From contig DANX01000104.1 in assembly GCA_002502295.1 (NCBI GenBank), forward strand, positions 1 through 21,175: 21,175 nt of DNA, given 5' to 3'. Positions 15,288 through 21,160 of this stretch are shown one piece after another. Position 1 is the stretch's first letter. Each line of letters begins with the position of its first letter. A model generated the notes under the pieces. It made no database searches and was not told where the DNA came from. It saw only the letters and a list, made by a program, of their open reading frames with translations. Source of the stretch: Euryarchaeota archaeon UBA561 (GTDB lineage: Archaea; Thermoplasmatota; Poseidoniia; Poseidoniales; Poseidoniaceae). The translations under genes and the position numbers were made by a program.

Positions 15288-16238
15288 ATGCGAGCCTTGG
15301 TTACAGGTGGAGCCGGATTCATCGGCTCTCATCTCATCGACCGCCTGATCGAACGGGGCGATGAGGTGGTTGTGATCGACAACCTCTCAAGCGGCCAATC
15401 CTCGTTCATCCAGGGGCACCTTGATTCTGGGAAAGCCGTGATGATCAAAGGTGATATTTGCCACCCTGACGATGTTGTCAAAGCGATGACAATGGACATT
15501 GATTGCGTGTTCCATCTCGCTGCGAATCCAGACATCCGTCTCGGTACGAGAATCACCGATACCGACCTCAAGCAGGGAACCGTTGCCACCTACAATATCC
15601 TCGAAGCCATGCGAACTTGCGGTGTGAAAAACATCGCCTTTGCCTCAAGCTCCGTGGTCTACGGCGAGGACGCACCTCTTCCTACACCTGAAACGCACGG
15701 CCCGTGCATGCCTATTTCTCTCTACGGAGCAAGCAAGCAAGCCGGTGAGGGCCTGATCAGCAGCTGGGTTGGGACCTTTGGATTGCAAGCCTGGATCTTC
15801 CGTTTTGCCAACATCATCGGGGCTCGAGGAACCCACGGAGTCATTTTTGATTTCATCCACAAACTGAAGAATGACCCAACACGCTTGGAAGTTCTTGGAA
15901 ACGGCCTTCAAGAAAAATCCTACATGGAGGTCGGCGATTGTGTCAACGGCATTCTTCACGTGATGGAGCAGTCCACGAAGCCATTGAACCTCTACAATCT
16001 TGGAAGCCACGACACCGCCTCCGTTCGTCGGATTGCAGAAATTGTGGTGGAGGTTACGGGATGCCACAACGCCGTGATAGACTACACCGGTGGTGATCGT
16101 GGATGGGCAGGGGATATTCCTCGAGCAAGGTTAGGCATTGAAAAAATGCTCCAATCGGGCTTTGACGTCACCATGAACAGCGAGGAAGCCATACGGCATA
16201 CAGCGATGTGCCTTCTGGATGAAATTGGAATGGAGTGA
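15288..16238 (+). CDS. NAD-dependent nucleotide-sugar epimerase/dehydratase
   Basis: Extended short-chain dehydrogenase acting on a nucleotide sugar, most like UDP-glucose 4-epimerases (GalE-like). The 316-aa protein has the NAD-binding GGAGFIGSH (7-15), VVIDNLSSG (28-36), FHLAANPDI (75-83), the active-site Ser region ASSSVVYG (119-126), and catalytic Tyr146/Lys150 in SLYGASK. The substrate region includes RFANIIG and YMEVGDCVNGI. I chose ATG 15288 because MRALVTGGAG is the expected N-terminus; an in-frame start at 15255 adds 11 residues with no similarity and sits over the TATA-like box. It is followed after 5 bp by the thioredoxin-like gene, so it may share a transcript with the redox cluster. 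The exact sugar is unknown; with the nearby glycosyltransferase it probably serves surface glycans or protein glycosylation. Confidence 0.88.
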   Translation: MRALVTGGAGFIGSHLIDRLIERGDEVVVIDNLSSGQSSFIQGHLDSGKAVMIKGDICHPDDVVKAMTMDIDCVFHLAANPDIRLGTRITDTDLKQGTVATYNILEAMRTCGVKNIAFASSSVVYGEDAPLPTPETHGPCMPISLYGASKQAGEGLISSWVGTFGLQAWIFRFANIIGARGTHGVIFDFIHKLKNDPTRLEVLGNGLQEKSYMEVGDCVNGILHVMEQSTKPLNLYNLGSHDTASVRRIAEIVVEVTGCHNAVIDYTGGDRGWAGDIPRARLGIEKMLQSGFDVTMNSEEAIRHTAMCLLDEIGME

Positions 16239-16243
16239 ACACC

Positions 16244-16936
16244 ATGAAAAACAACATTGAAGCAGATGTACGAACGGATACTGGAATCAAGGTAGCGGCT
16301 CTCTTCTTTGCGGCCATGATGTTCCTTGCCTTCACCACCGACCCAATACGAACGGGCACTCAGGAAGGCGACCGTGCCCCCGCACTCACAGGCATGGCGT
16401 ACAACGGAAGCGGCTGGTCCACCTTTGAGATGAGCGATTACTTGACCACAAACTGGACGGCAGGTGACGCTGAAGGGCAGTGGATGGTGGTTGAGTTCAT
16501 GGACACCGATTGTCCATACTGCGTTCGCTCCGCTGGTGAAGTTGGTAGGGATGCAGATTACTTCACCAAACGCTCTTCTAACCACCAAAGCCACCCCGGT
16601 GTGGGTCCTTGGGACGGACCAATCGTTAACTTCGTTGCAAGCGCCACGGAATTGGACATCCAAGGTCATGACACGAGCCGCTCCGAAATCGTGGCGTTTC
16701 GAGACAAATCTGGAGAGGAATCTTGCGCTGGCCAATCGTGTGCCAACCGAGACGGCCCCCCTCATAATTTCATGTACATCGATGACATTGACCAAGACAA
16801 CATGAAGGCTTGGAAGGTTCCAGGCACCCCCGCTTATTTCCTCATTCAACCCGATGGAATTGTGGCTTGGGTTTCAAGTGAAAACACGCAAGAAACCGTG
16901 TTCGATGCCATCATGCGGCTCACAACGGAGGCTTGA
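16244..16936 (+). CDS. Membrane-anchored thioredoxin-fold protein (CPYC)
   Basis: Predicted extracytoplasmic thiol-disulfide oxidoreductase, 230 aa. A hydrophobic segment at 15-31 serves as signal anchor. The thioredoxin fold follows, with the active site C90-P-Y-C93 in MVVEFMDTDCPYC and the cis-Pro loop VPGTP (192-196) in VPGTPAYFLI. Between them an insertion carries a second pair, C161 and C166 (CAGQSC), in the expected middle helix region. A CPYC site is glutaredoxin/DsbA-like and suits an oxidase or isomerase. It sits between the epimerase and VKOR genes, with 2 bp to the VKOR start; VKOR would be its natural reoxidant. ATG 16244 is preferred because GGAG lies 8 nt upstream; GTG 16235 is the alternative. 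Redox direction is inferred. Confidence 0.85.
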   Translation: MKNNIEADVRTDTGIKVAALFFAAMMFLAFTTDPIRTGTQEGDRAPALTGMAYNGSGWSTFEMSDYLTTNWTAGDAEGQWMVVEFMDTDCPYCVRSAGEVGRDADYFTKRSSNHQSHPGVGPWDGPIVNFVASATELDIQGHDTSRSEIVAFRDKSGEESCAGQSCANRDGPPHNFMYIDDIDQDNMKAWKVPGTPAYFLIQPDGIVAWVSSENTQETVFDAIMRLTTEA

Positions 16937-16938
16937 GC

Positions 16939-17562
16939 ATGGTCGACCAAAACGTGTTCCTGATCGCCTACATCCTTCCAATCGCGTTCGGATTGTTGTT
17001 GATGACAAAAATGGGGGATTCTCTCGCCGACCCACTCAATGGATTGAGTCCTCGGATGGCGTTTGCCCGAGGGCGTCACATGCTGGGATTGAACCTCGTG
17101 GCTCTCACGGGGTTTGCGGTATCGGTTCACACCACGTGGATCACCTTCAAGATTAGCGAGGGAGGCAATGTATGCTCCAGTGCCACTGTGTTTTCTTGCG
17201 ATGACGTGCTTGGAAACGCTCAGTACAACGTTGACCCCGTGTTTGGTATCTCGTGGGGCCTCATTGGCATGTTTGCTTTTGGCGCTCTTCTTTTCATTAC
17301 CAATTCGGTAGGCAAAGAACCCGATGCACTCTGGGCTGAGTCTTACTTGAAGTATGGAAAACTCATGACCGGGGCTGGCATGTTGCTGATTGCTCTCTTG
17401 GTCTCTTACGAGGTACGCATGGGCAAGATTTGCCAATTCTGTACGATGGCACACGTGGCCAATGTCGTGTGTTTGTTCGGGTTTTGGAAAGCAGGTAAGT
17501 TGCATGAAGATGGCCTTTGGAACGACAATGAGCCCTCTGACAATGTCGCAAGTAGGGAGTGA
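16939..17562 (+). CDS. Vitamin K epoxide reductase (VKOR) family protein
   Basis: Integral membrane thiol oxidase that passes electrons from extracytoplasmic thiols to a quinone, the functional counterpart of DsbB. The 207-aa protein has five likely TM segments (about 5-23, 48-69, 103-123, 142-160, 169-186). All four key cysteines are present: the loop pair C79 and C87, spaced as in human VKOR C43/C51, and the CxxC C165-Q-F-C168 at the membrane face. The conserved VFGISWGLIGM follows the loop. It is not fused to a thioredoxin domain, unlike many bacterial homologs; the separate thioredoxin-like gene immediately upstream fills that role. ATG 16939 has GGAGG 7 nt upstream. The next gene begins 5 bp after its stop. 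Confidence 0.93.
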   Translation: MVDQNVFLIAYILPIAFGLLLMTKMGDSLADPLNGLSPRMAFARGRHMLGLNLVALTGFAVSVHTTWITFKISEGGNVCSSATVFSCDDVLGNAQYNVDPVFGISWGLIGMFAFGALLFITNSVGKEPDALWAESYLKYGKLMTGAGMLLIALLVSYEVRMGKICQFCTMAHVANVVCLFGFWKAGKLHEDGLWNDNEPSDNVASRE

Positions 17563-17567
17563 GAAAG

Positions 17568-18089
17568 ATGAACAAAGAATCGATTTTTTGGCTCATTGTG
17601 ACCCTTACCGCCCTCGCTGCACTTGGTTTTCTTCTCGGAGAAAGCGATGGCTCGCCTCCATTTTCTACAGCGGACGAACGCCACGCCTTGGCAAACGATT
17701 GCATCGGCAGTCATGATGGCGGCCTCGCGGAACACTACCACGCAACCGTCAGAATCTCTGTACTCGACCAGGACATCGCCGTCCCAGACGATGTGGGATT
17801 GAACGACAATGGTTGTTCAATGCGCCCACTTCACACCCATGACGCATCCGGGAAAATCCATCTCGAGTTTAAACAACAAGGTGTCGAGGCGCCCTTGGAA
17901 GCTTTCTTTGACATTTGGGGAAAGCACATGGATTCGACAGGTTTCGATGATCACCGTGTGGACAATTCCCATGAATTCCTGATGTTTGTCACAGAAGAGA
18001 ACGGTGAGCGCACTCAGGTTGAATCCTATGAAAATCACATCGTCAAGGACGGTCAACTCATCGAGTTGATCTTCCGTGAAACTGCCTGA
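17568..18089 (+). CDS. Membrane-anchored His-rich LHTHD protein
   Basis: No established function that I can name. The 173-aa protein has one N-terminal TM helix (about 7-23) and an extracytoplasmic domain rich in histidine: HYH at 56-58, LHTHD at 88-92, H98 in GKIHLEF, then WGKH (117-120) and DDHR (127-130). Two cysteines, C45 and C83, lie on either side of the first strand and could form a disulfide. The pattern HxH...P...CxxxxLHTHDASGxIHxE recalls hypothetical proteins I associate with actinobacteria, Chloroflexi and thaumarchaea. His clustering suggests metal (copper or zinc) binding. As third gene after thioredoxin and VKOR it may be a substrate, a metallochaperone or an accessory factor. 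ATG 17568 follows AGGGAG. It converges without spacing on the 89-aa gene. Confidence 0.82.
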   Translation: MNKESIFWLIVTLTALAALGFLLGESDGSPPFSTADERHALANDCIGSHDGGLAEHYHATVRISVLDQDIAVPDDVGLNDNGCSMRPLHTHDASGKIHLEFKQQGVEAPLEAFFDIWGKHMDSTGFDDHRVDNSHEFLMFVTEENGERTQVESYENHIVKDGQLIELIFRETA

Positions 18090-18092
18090 TCA
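18087..18092. other. TGATCA zero-gap convergent stop junction
   Basis: Stops of the LHTHD gene and the opposing 89-aa gene abut as TGATCA, the third example in this window. Confidence 0.85.
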
Positions 18093-18359
18093 AGGCGTGT
18101 ACGTTTCGTTGAACATGGCGATGTTTGGCTCAACTTCGATTTCCTCCATCCGGAGCACCGTGACCTCAATTTCATGGGCATCTCGGTAGGTCGTACGGAG
18201 TTCCTTCATCAGGTTCCTTTGAACATCCTCCACGTCCTCTCCGCCAAAGACGGAAAGGTGGTGCGTTGTTTCACCGGCGACCATGGCGTAGTATTCCACG
18301 ACCCATTCCTTCTGGCGAGTTTCCCCTTCCCAAGCGACGTCTTCCCATGTGTTTGTCAT
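18090..18359 (-). CDS. Uncharacterised 89-aa acidic protein
   Basis: Not recognised. The 89-aa protein reads as a small alpha/beta domain: strands around WVVEYYAMVAGETTHHLSVF, a helix DVEDVQRNLMKELRTTYRD, and a strand EIEVTVLRMEEIEVEP. It is acidic, with no Cys, TM or signal peptide, so it is probably cytoplasmic. Paired histidines lie in the second strand. A TATA-like GATAAA about 25 nt before the ATG suggests a leaderless transcript. It lies downstream of the secreted thioredoxin-fold gene but seems to have its own promoter. The ORF is believable from the composition and promoter; no role can be assigned. Confidence 0.65.
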   Translation of the reverse strand: MTNTWEDVAWEGETRQKEWVVEYYAMVAGETTHHLSVFGGEDVEDVQRNLMKELRTTYRDAHEIEVTVLRMEEIEVEPNIAMFNETYTP

Positions 18360-18372
18360 GGTATTACATTGT

Positions 18373-18408
18373 CCTCACAGTTTATCAAATCTTCTCCTTC
18401 CCGTGAGG
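18373..18408 (-). promoter_or_regulatory. TATA-like promoter flanked by inverted repeat
   Basis: A TATA-like GATAAA (18386-18381, minus) lies about 25 nt before the 89-aa gene. It is flanked by CCTCAC (18373-18378) and GTGAGG (18403-18408), an inverted repeat with 6-bp arms that could bind a regulator. The repeat may be chance. Confidence 0.4.
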
Positions 18409-18433
18409 CAAATTTCCATTTTCCGTCAATTTA

Positions 18434-18472
18434 TTTCCAGTATGTTTCCGGTTGCTACGATAATTCTGGAAA
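18434..18472 (-). terminator. Inverted repeat with T-run after the thioredoxin-fold gene
   Basis: TTTCCAG and CTGGAAA arms (18434-18440, 18466-18472) enclose 25 nt. On the minus strand they begin 3 nt after the TAA stop of the secreted thioredoxin-fold gene, within a TTTTT run. A T-rich 3' end suits archaeal termination; the stem is a possible aid. Confidence 0.4.
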
Positions 18473-18475
18473 AAT

Positions 18476-19408
18476 TTACTTTTTCCGAACTATTGATGCA
18501 AACGCGAGCGCAAGGCATCCAGCAAAAATGACCGTACCCCACGCCCCCGATTCAGGTTGTGCTGCCGCACGTTCGCGGTAAGCCATCTCTACGGCACCGT
18601 ACGAGGTTGTGCGACCGCCAGCGTCAAGTTCCTCTTGGGTTGACTCATGAACCAGCACCACGCTCCATGAGCGTAGGTCTTCAAATTCGATGGCGAAGGA
18701 ACTCTGACACGATGCATCAACCGTGGCGGATAGAAGGCCTAACTGTTGGGTGATGGTGTTGTTGTCCATCGAACACTCGGCCACACCAACCAGAACTCTG
18801 TCGCGATGGTCATCCCCAGTGTTGACGAATCCTTGAGGGATGGTTTTGCCGTGCTCGACCACCATGAGCGTCAGTTGGGTGCCGGCGGTTTGTAGTAGGT
18901 TGGCGTGAACAATCGATGCCCTGTACCCTGTCTCGGTTTTTTCCACCATCAGGTCAAGTTCCGATACAACCTGCCGTGAGAGCTCCTCATTCAGAATGTC
19001 TCGCTGAACCTCGGACCACGCATCATAACCGCGCCGAGCAGGGCCTGCTTCAACAACAAAGGTTGGTGTAGAGGTTGATGCGCCTGACTGCACTGAATCG
19101 ATTCGATCAATGCGGTGTTGGCTTGCTGCTGGCTGGAACGCGTCCTCGCCGTCTGACGGGTGCAGAGCGATGAGCGCAATGCGAGAACCGTGGCTGTCGG
19201 CGACCTGAACCAACTCCGGGTCAATTTCAGCGCATGTAGGGCACCATGTCGCCGTGATTTCCTCCACCAGCAACGATCTGCCTCCACCTGAGGTGGATTG
19301 TGCTTCTTCAAAATTCACGTTCTGATTCACCACGAGGCTTTGACCGCTGAAAGAGCAGAGAAACGCGACGAGGAGAACGGCCGTGTACGTTGCGGATCTG
19401 GCCTTCAT
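18476..19408 (-). CDS. Secreted thioredoxin-fold protein with C-terminal anchor
   Basis: Predicted extracytoplasmic thiol-disulfide protein, 310 aa. A signal peptide (about 1-22) is followed by a thioredoxin-like domain: LLVEEITATWCPTCAEIDPE with C56-P-T-C59, and a cis-Pro at 115 in STSTPTF. A second, beta-rich region (about 148-280) contains two more cysteines, C212 and C234, possibly disulfide-bonded. A C-terminal TM helix (about 288-306) ends in RKK, so the protein is tethered with its bulk outside. The CPTC site differs from the CPYC of the nearby thioredoxin-like gene, suggesting a different redox role. ATG 19408 is chosen because the hydrophobic signal begins there and GGGGAAGGG precedes it; the frame continues upstream but the extension overlaps the rlmE promoter. 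Its position across from the VKOR cluster points to a shared pathway. Confidence 0.83.
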   Translation of the reverse strand: MKARSATYTAVLLVAFLCSFSGQSLVVNQNVNFEEAQSTSGGGRSLLVEEITATWCPTCAEIDPELVQVADSHGSRIALIALHPSDGEDAFQPAASQHRIDRIDSVQSGASTSTPTFVVEAGPARRGYDAWSEVQRDILNEELSRQVVSELDLMVEKTETGYRASIVHANLLQTAGTQLTLMVVEHGKTIPQGFVNTGDDHRDRVLVGVAECSMDNNTITQQLGLLSATVDASCQSSFAIEFEDLRSWSVVLVHESTQEELDAGGRTTSYGAVEMAYRERAAAQPESGAWGTVIFAGCLALAFASIVRKK

Positions 19409-19527
19409 TTCTGCCCTTCCCCTTGATTGAGCCAGAGGGTGAACCGCCTTGATTCCTTGCTTTGAGGCGTTTTGAAGAAAAGGTTTCATGAGGGCGAGGA
19501 AGGGAGGGTTAAATTGAGGACACCCCG

Positions 19528-20283
19528 ATGGCAGAGCACTGGGTTGAAAACCACAAGCGGGATTCTTGGCGCAAACAAGCCAAGGCCAGTGGGTACAGGG
19601 CACGCTCAGCCTTCAAGCTTAAACAGATTCAAGAGAGGTTCCAACTTGTCCGTGAGGGTGATTTTGTTCTTGATGTGGGCTGCCATCCCGGTGGCTGGGC
19701 GCAGGTTGCTGTTGAATTGGTCGGGGAAAAAGGACGTGTAATCGGCGTTGACCTCCAAGCTTGTGCCCCTGTTGAGGGTGCTATTTTGTTAACAGGGGAC
19801 ATCACTGAACCACTGACTCAGGAACGCATTCTCGACGAATTAAAAGGTGAATTGCTGAACGTTATCGTCTCTGATATTTCACCGGACATCACCGGGAAAT
19901 GGGACATGGATCAGTCGGTGGCCATGACCTTGGTCGCCGACGTTTTCGATTTTGCATTGCCTCTGTTGTGCAAGGGGGGTGCGTTCACGACCAAGTTGTT
20001 CCAGGGCATTGGCGTGGAAGAGTTGATCACGGCTGTTCGACCTCACTTCTCCAGCGTCCGCAGGTTCTCACCCGAAGCCTCGAGAAACTCATCATCAGAA
20101 GTTTACTTGGTTTGTCGCCATCACACCCCATGGAAGGCTCCAAAGTCATCGATTCGGGGACGATACGAATCCGCTGTCAACAAACGTGTTGGTGGCGACG
20201 AAATCGCCGAAGATCCGGAACCAACGGCCTCTACGTTTCGAGTTCGGCGGAAAAAAACCGGCGAAGACCTTGAAGAACATTGA
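19528..20283 (+). CDS. rlmE: RlmE/FtsJ-type rRNA ribose 2'-O-methyltransferase
   Basis: Predicted SAM-dependent 2'-O-methyltransferase modifying a uridine in 23S rRNA, as RrmJ/RlmE does. The 251-aa protein has the N-terminal YRARSAFKLKQI (23-34), the SAM-binding motif DVGCHPGGW (49-57, where DLGAAPGGW is usual), and GVDLQ (73-77). The full K-D-K-E catalytic tetrad is present: K30, D116 (SDISPDITG), K156 (TTKLFQG), E191 (SSEVYLV). The catalytic domain ends near 200; the last 50 residues are a charged extra tail (Arg/Lys/Glu) that could bind RNA. The ATG follows GAGGA by 7 nt. It heads a plus-strand run with the OB-fold, Zn-ribbon and aEF1-beta genes. Assignment to rRNA rather than tRNA is inferred from best overall fit. 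Confidence 0.92.
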   Translation: MAEHWVENHKRDSWRKQAKASGYRARSAFKLKQIQERFQLVREGDFVLDVGCHPGGWAQVAVELVGEKGRVIGVDLQACAPVEGAILLTGDITEPLTQERILDELKGELLNVIVSDISPDITGKWDMDQSVAMTLVADVFDFALPLLCKGGAFTTKLFQGIGVEELITAVRPHFSSVRRFSPEASRNSSSEVYLVCRHHTPWKAPKSSIRGRYESAVNKRVGGDEIAEDPEPTASTFRVRRKKTGEDLEEH

Positions 20284-20300
20284 CTCAATGTTGTTGACCC

Positions 20301-20642
20301 ATGAACACCCCACCGGGACTTCACTGGCCAACCCCCGCCAACAGAATCGAGAATCTGCGTCCCAACACCCCTGTACGCCGCCTTGAGCTTGTTGTGCTTC
20401 GCATGTATCCGCAACGGATGATTGTCTCATCGTCTTATACGGGTCCAGTTGCAGCCGCATGCGGCCGAGATGAAACCGGTTTGGTCGGATTGGTATTCTG
20501 GGCGGACCAAGTCATGAACGTCAATGTGGGGGACATCATTCGCATTGAATCAGGTTGGTGTCGGTCGCGTGATGGGGCCTTGGTTGTCAGTACGGGGAAG
20601 CATGGGAAATTGAGCATCGTTCAGCGTTTTGAGACTTCATGA
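20301..20642 (+). CDS. OB-fold nucleic-acid-binding protein (RPA/SSB-like)
   Basis: Small single-domain protein of 113 aa that looks like an archaeal RPA-type OB fold: RIENLRPNTP at 15-24, ELVVLRMYPQRMIVSS, then VAAACGRDETGLVGLVFWADQV, VGDIIRIESGWCRSRDGALVVSTGKHGKLSIV. The GD-x-I-x-I and DETG...W spacing are typical of single-stranded nucleic acid binding OB domains such as the SOSS-B/hSSB1-like group. Binding of ssDNA or RNA is inferred. The start ATG has no clear Shine-Dalgarno and lies 17 bp after rlmE, so the N-terminal dozen residues are uncertain. It sits among translation genes, which leaves open an RNA-related role. Confidence 0.75.
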   Translation: MNTPPGLHWPTPANRIENLRPNTPVRRLELVVLRMYPQRMIVSSSYTGPVAAACGRDETGLVGLVFWADQVMNVNVGDIIRIESGWCRSRDGALVVSTGKHGKLSIVQRFETS

Positions 20643-20709
20643 CCTGCTTGGTCCTCACGCAACCATAAAGAGGGGGAGGCCATGGGCGAATTCGTTAGGA
20701 GCCATTTCC

Positions 20710-20877
20710 ATGAGTGAACGAGCACAAGTCTGCACATCTTCTGGCATCCCCCTTGCTGAAGAAGGTTCAACCACCTTCCCCTGCCCTGGATGCTTCCACC
20801 CCATTGGTCGAAGCCCCCGTGTCCGAAACCAAGGTGTGTTGTACAAGTGCCCAAAGTGCGATTTTGTGGGTCCCTGA
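20710..20877 (+). CDS. Small Zn-ribbon protein, HVO_2753-like (COG2888)
   Basis: A 55-aa protein of the archaeal Zn-ribbon group (DUF1610, predicted RNA-binding, linked to translation). The family pattern is recognisable: CTSSG near 8-12, FPCPGC (23-28), then LYKCPKCDFVGP at the C-terminus. Haloarchaeal relatives have four CxxC knuckles. Here only CPGC and CPKC are intact; the first knuckle has a Ser in place of its second Cys, and the third lacks both. ATG 20710 is chosen because AGGAG lies about 9 nt upstream. It is 10 bp before the aEF1-beta start and joined to it by a stop/Shine-Dalgarno fusion. The pairing with aEF1-beta is also known in haloarchaea, which supports the call. Confidence 0.82.
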   Translation: MSERAQVCTSSGIPLAEEGSTTFPCPGCFHPIGRSPRVRNQGVLYKCPKCDFVGP

Positions 20878-20882
20878 GGTGA
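20875..20882 (+). promoter_or_regulatory. Stop/Shine-Dalgarno fusion before aEF1-beta
   Basis: TGAGGTGA: the TGA stop of the Zn-ribbon gene is the start of a GAGGTGA ribosome binding site, 5 nt before the GTG at 20888. The spacing favours that GTG over the ATG at 20894. Confidence 0.7.
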
Positions 20883-20887
20883 TTGAA

Positions 20888-21160
20888 GTGGGTATGGTAG
20901 TTATGACATACAAAGTGAATCCGGATTCGGATCTTCAAGACGTTGACACCGATGCTATCGCTGAAACGATCGCAACGTTGCGCAACGACGATTACGACAT
21001 TCAAGCCATTGAGACGAAGCCACTGGCCTTCGGACTGAAGTTTGTCCAAGTTCACGTGAAGATGAATGACGGTGAGGGACTCGCAGATGCCTTTGAAGCC
21101 CAGATGTCTGAAATTCACGGCGTGGGTGAAATCGAAGTTCTTTCAATGGGTCTCATTTGA
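20888..21160 (+). CDS. ef1b: Translation elongation factor aEF1-beta
   Basis: Guanine nucleotide exchange factor for elongation factor 1-alpha. The 90-aa length is typical of archaeal EF1-beta, which consists only of the C-terminal exchange domain of the eukaryotic protein. With the GTG start the product opens MGMVVMTYKVNP, matching the usual MG-x-V-x4-K-V-x-P beginning. The C-terminal QVHVKMNDGEGLADAFEAQMSEIHGVGEIEV is the conserved end. The alternative ATG at 20894 would remove the first two residues and leave the Shine-Dalgarno 11 nt away. Co-transcription with the Zn-ribbon gene is very likely. Confidence 0.9.
   Translation: MGMVVMTYKVNPDSDLQDVDTDAIAETIATLRNDDYDIQAIETKPLAFGLKFVQVHVKMNDGEGLADAFEAQMSEIHGVGEIEVLSMGLI

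Noticed and set aside
15162..15332. 57-residue extension of the 82-aa protein
   Set aside because: The perfect GGAGGTGA before ATG 15161 fixes the start, and the extension crosses the epimerase promoter and start.
18559..18753. Plus-strand ORFs opposite the secreted thioredoxin-fold gene
   Set aside because: They are shadows of a convincing gene with catalytic motif, signal peptide and TM.
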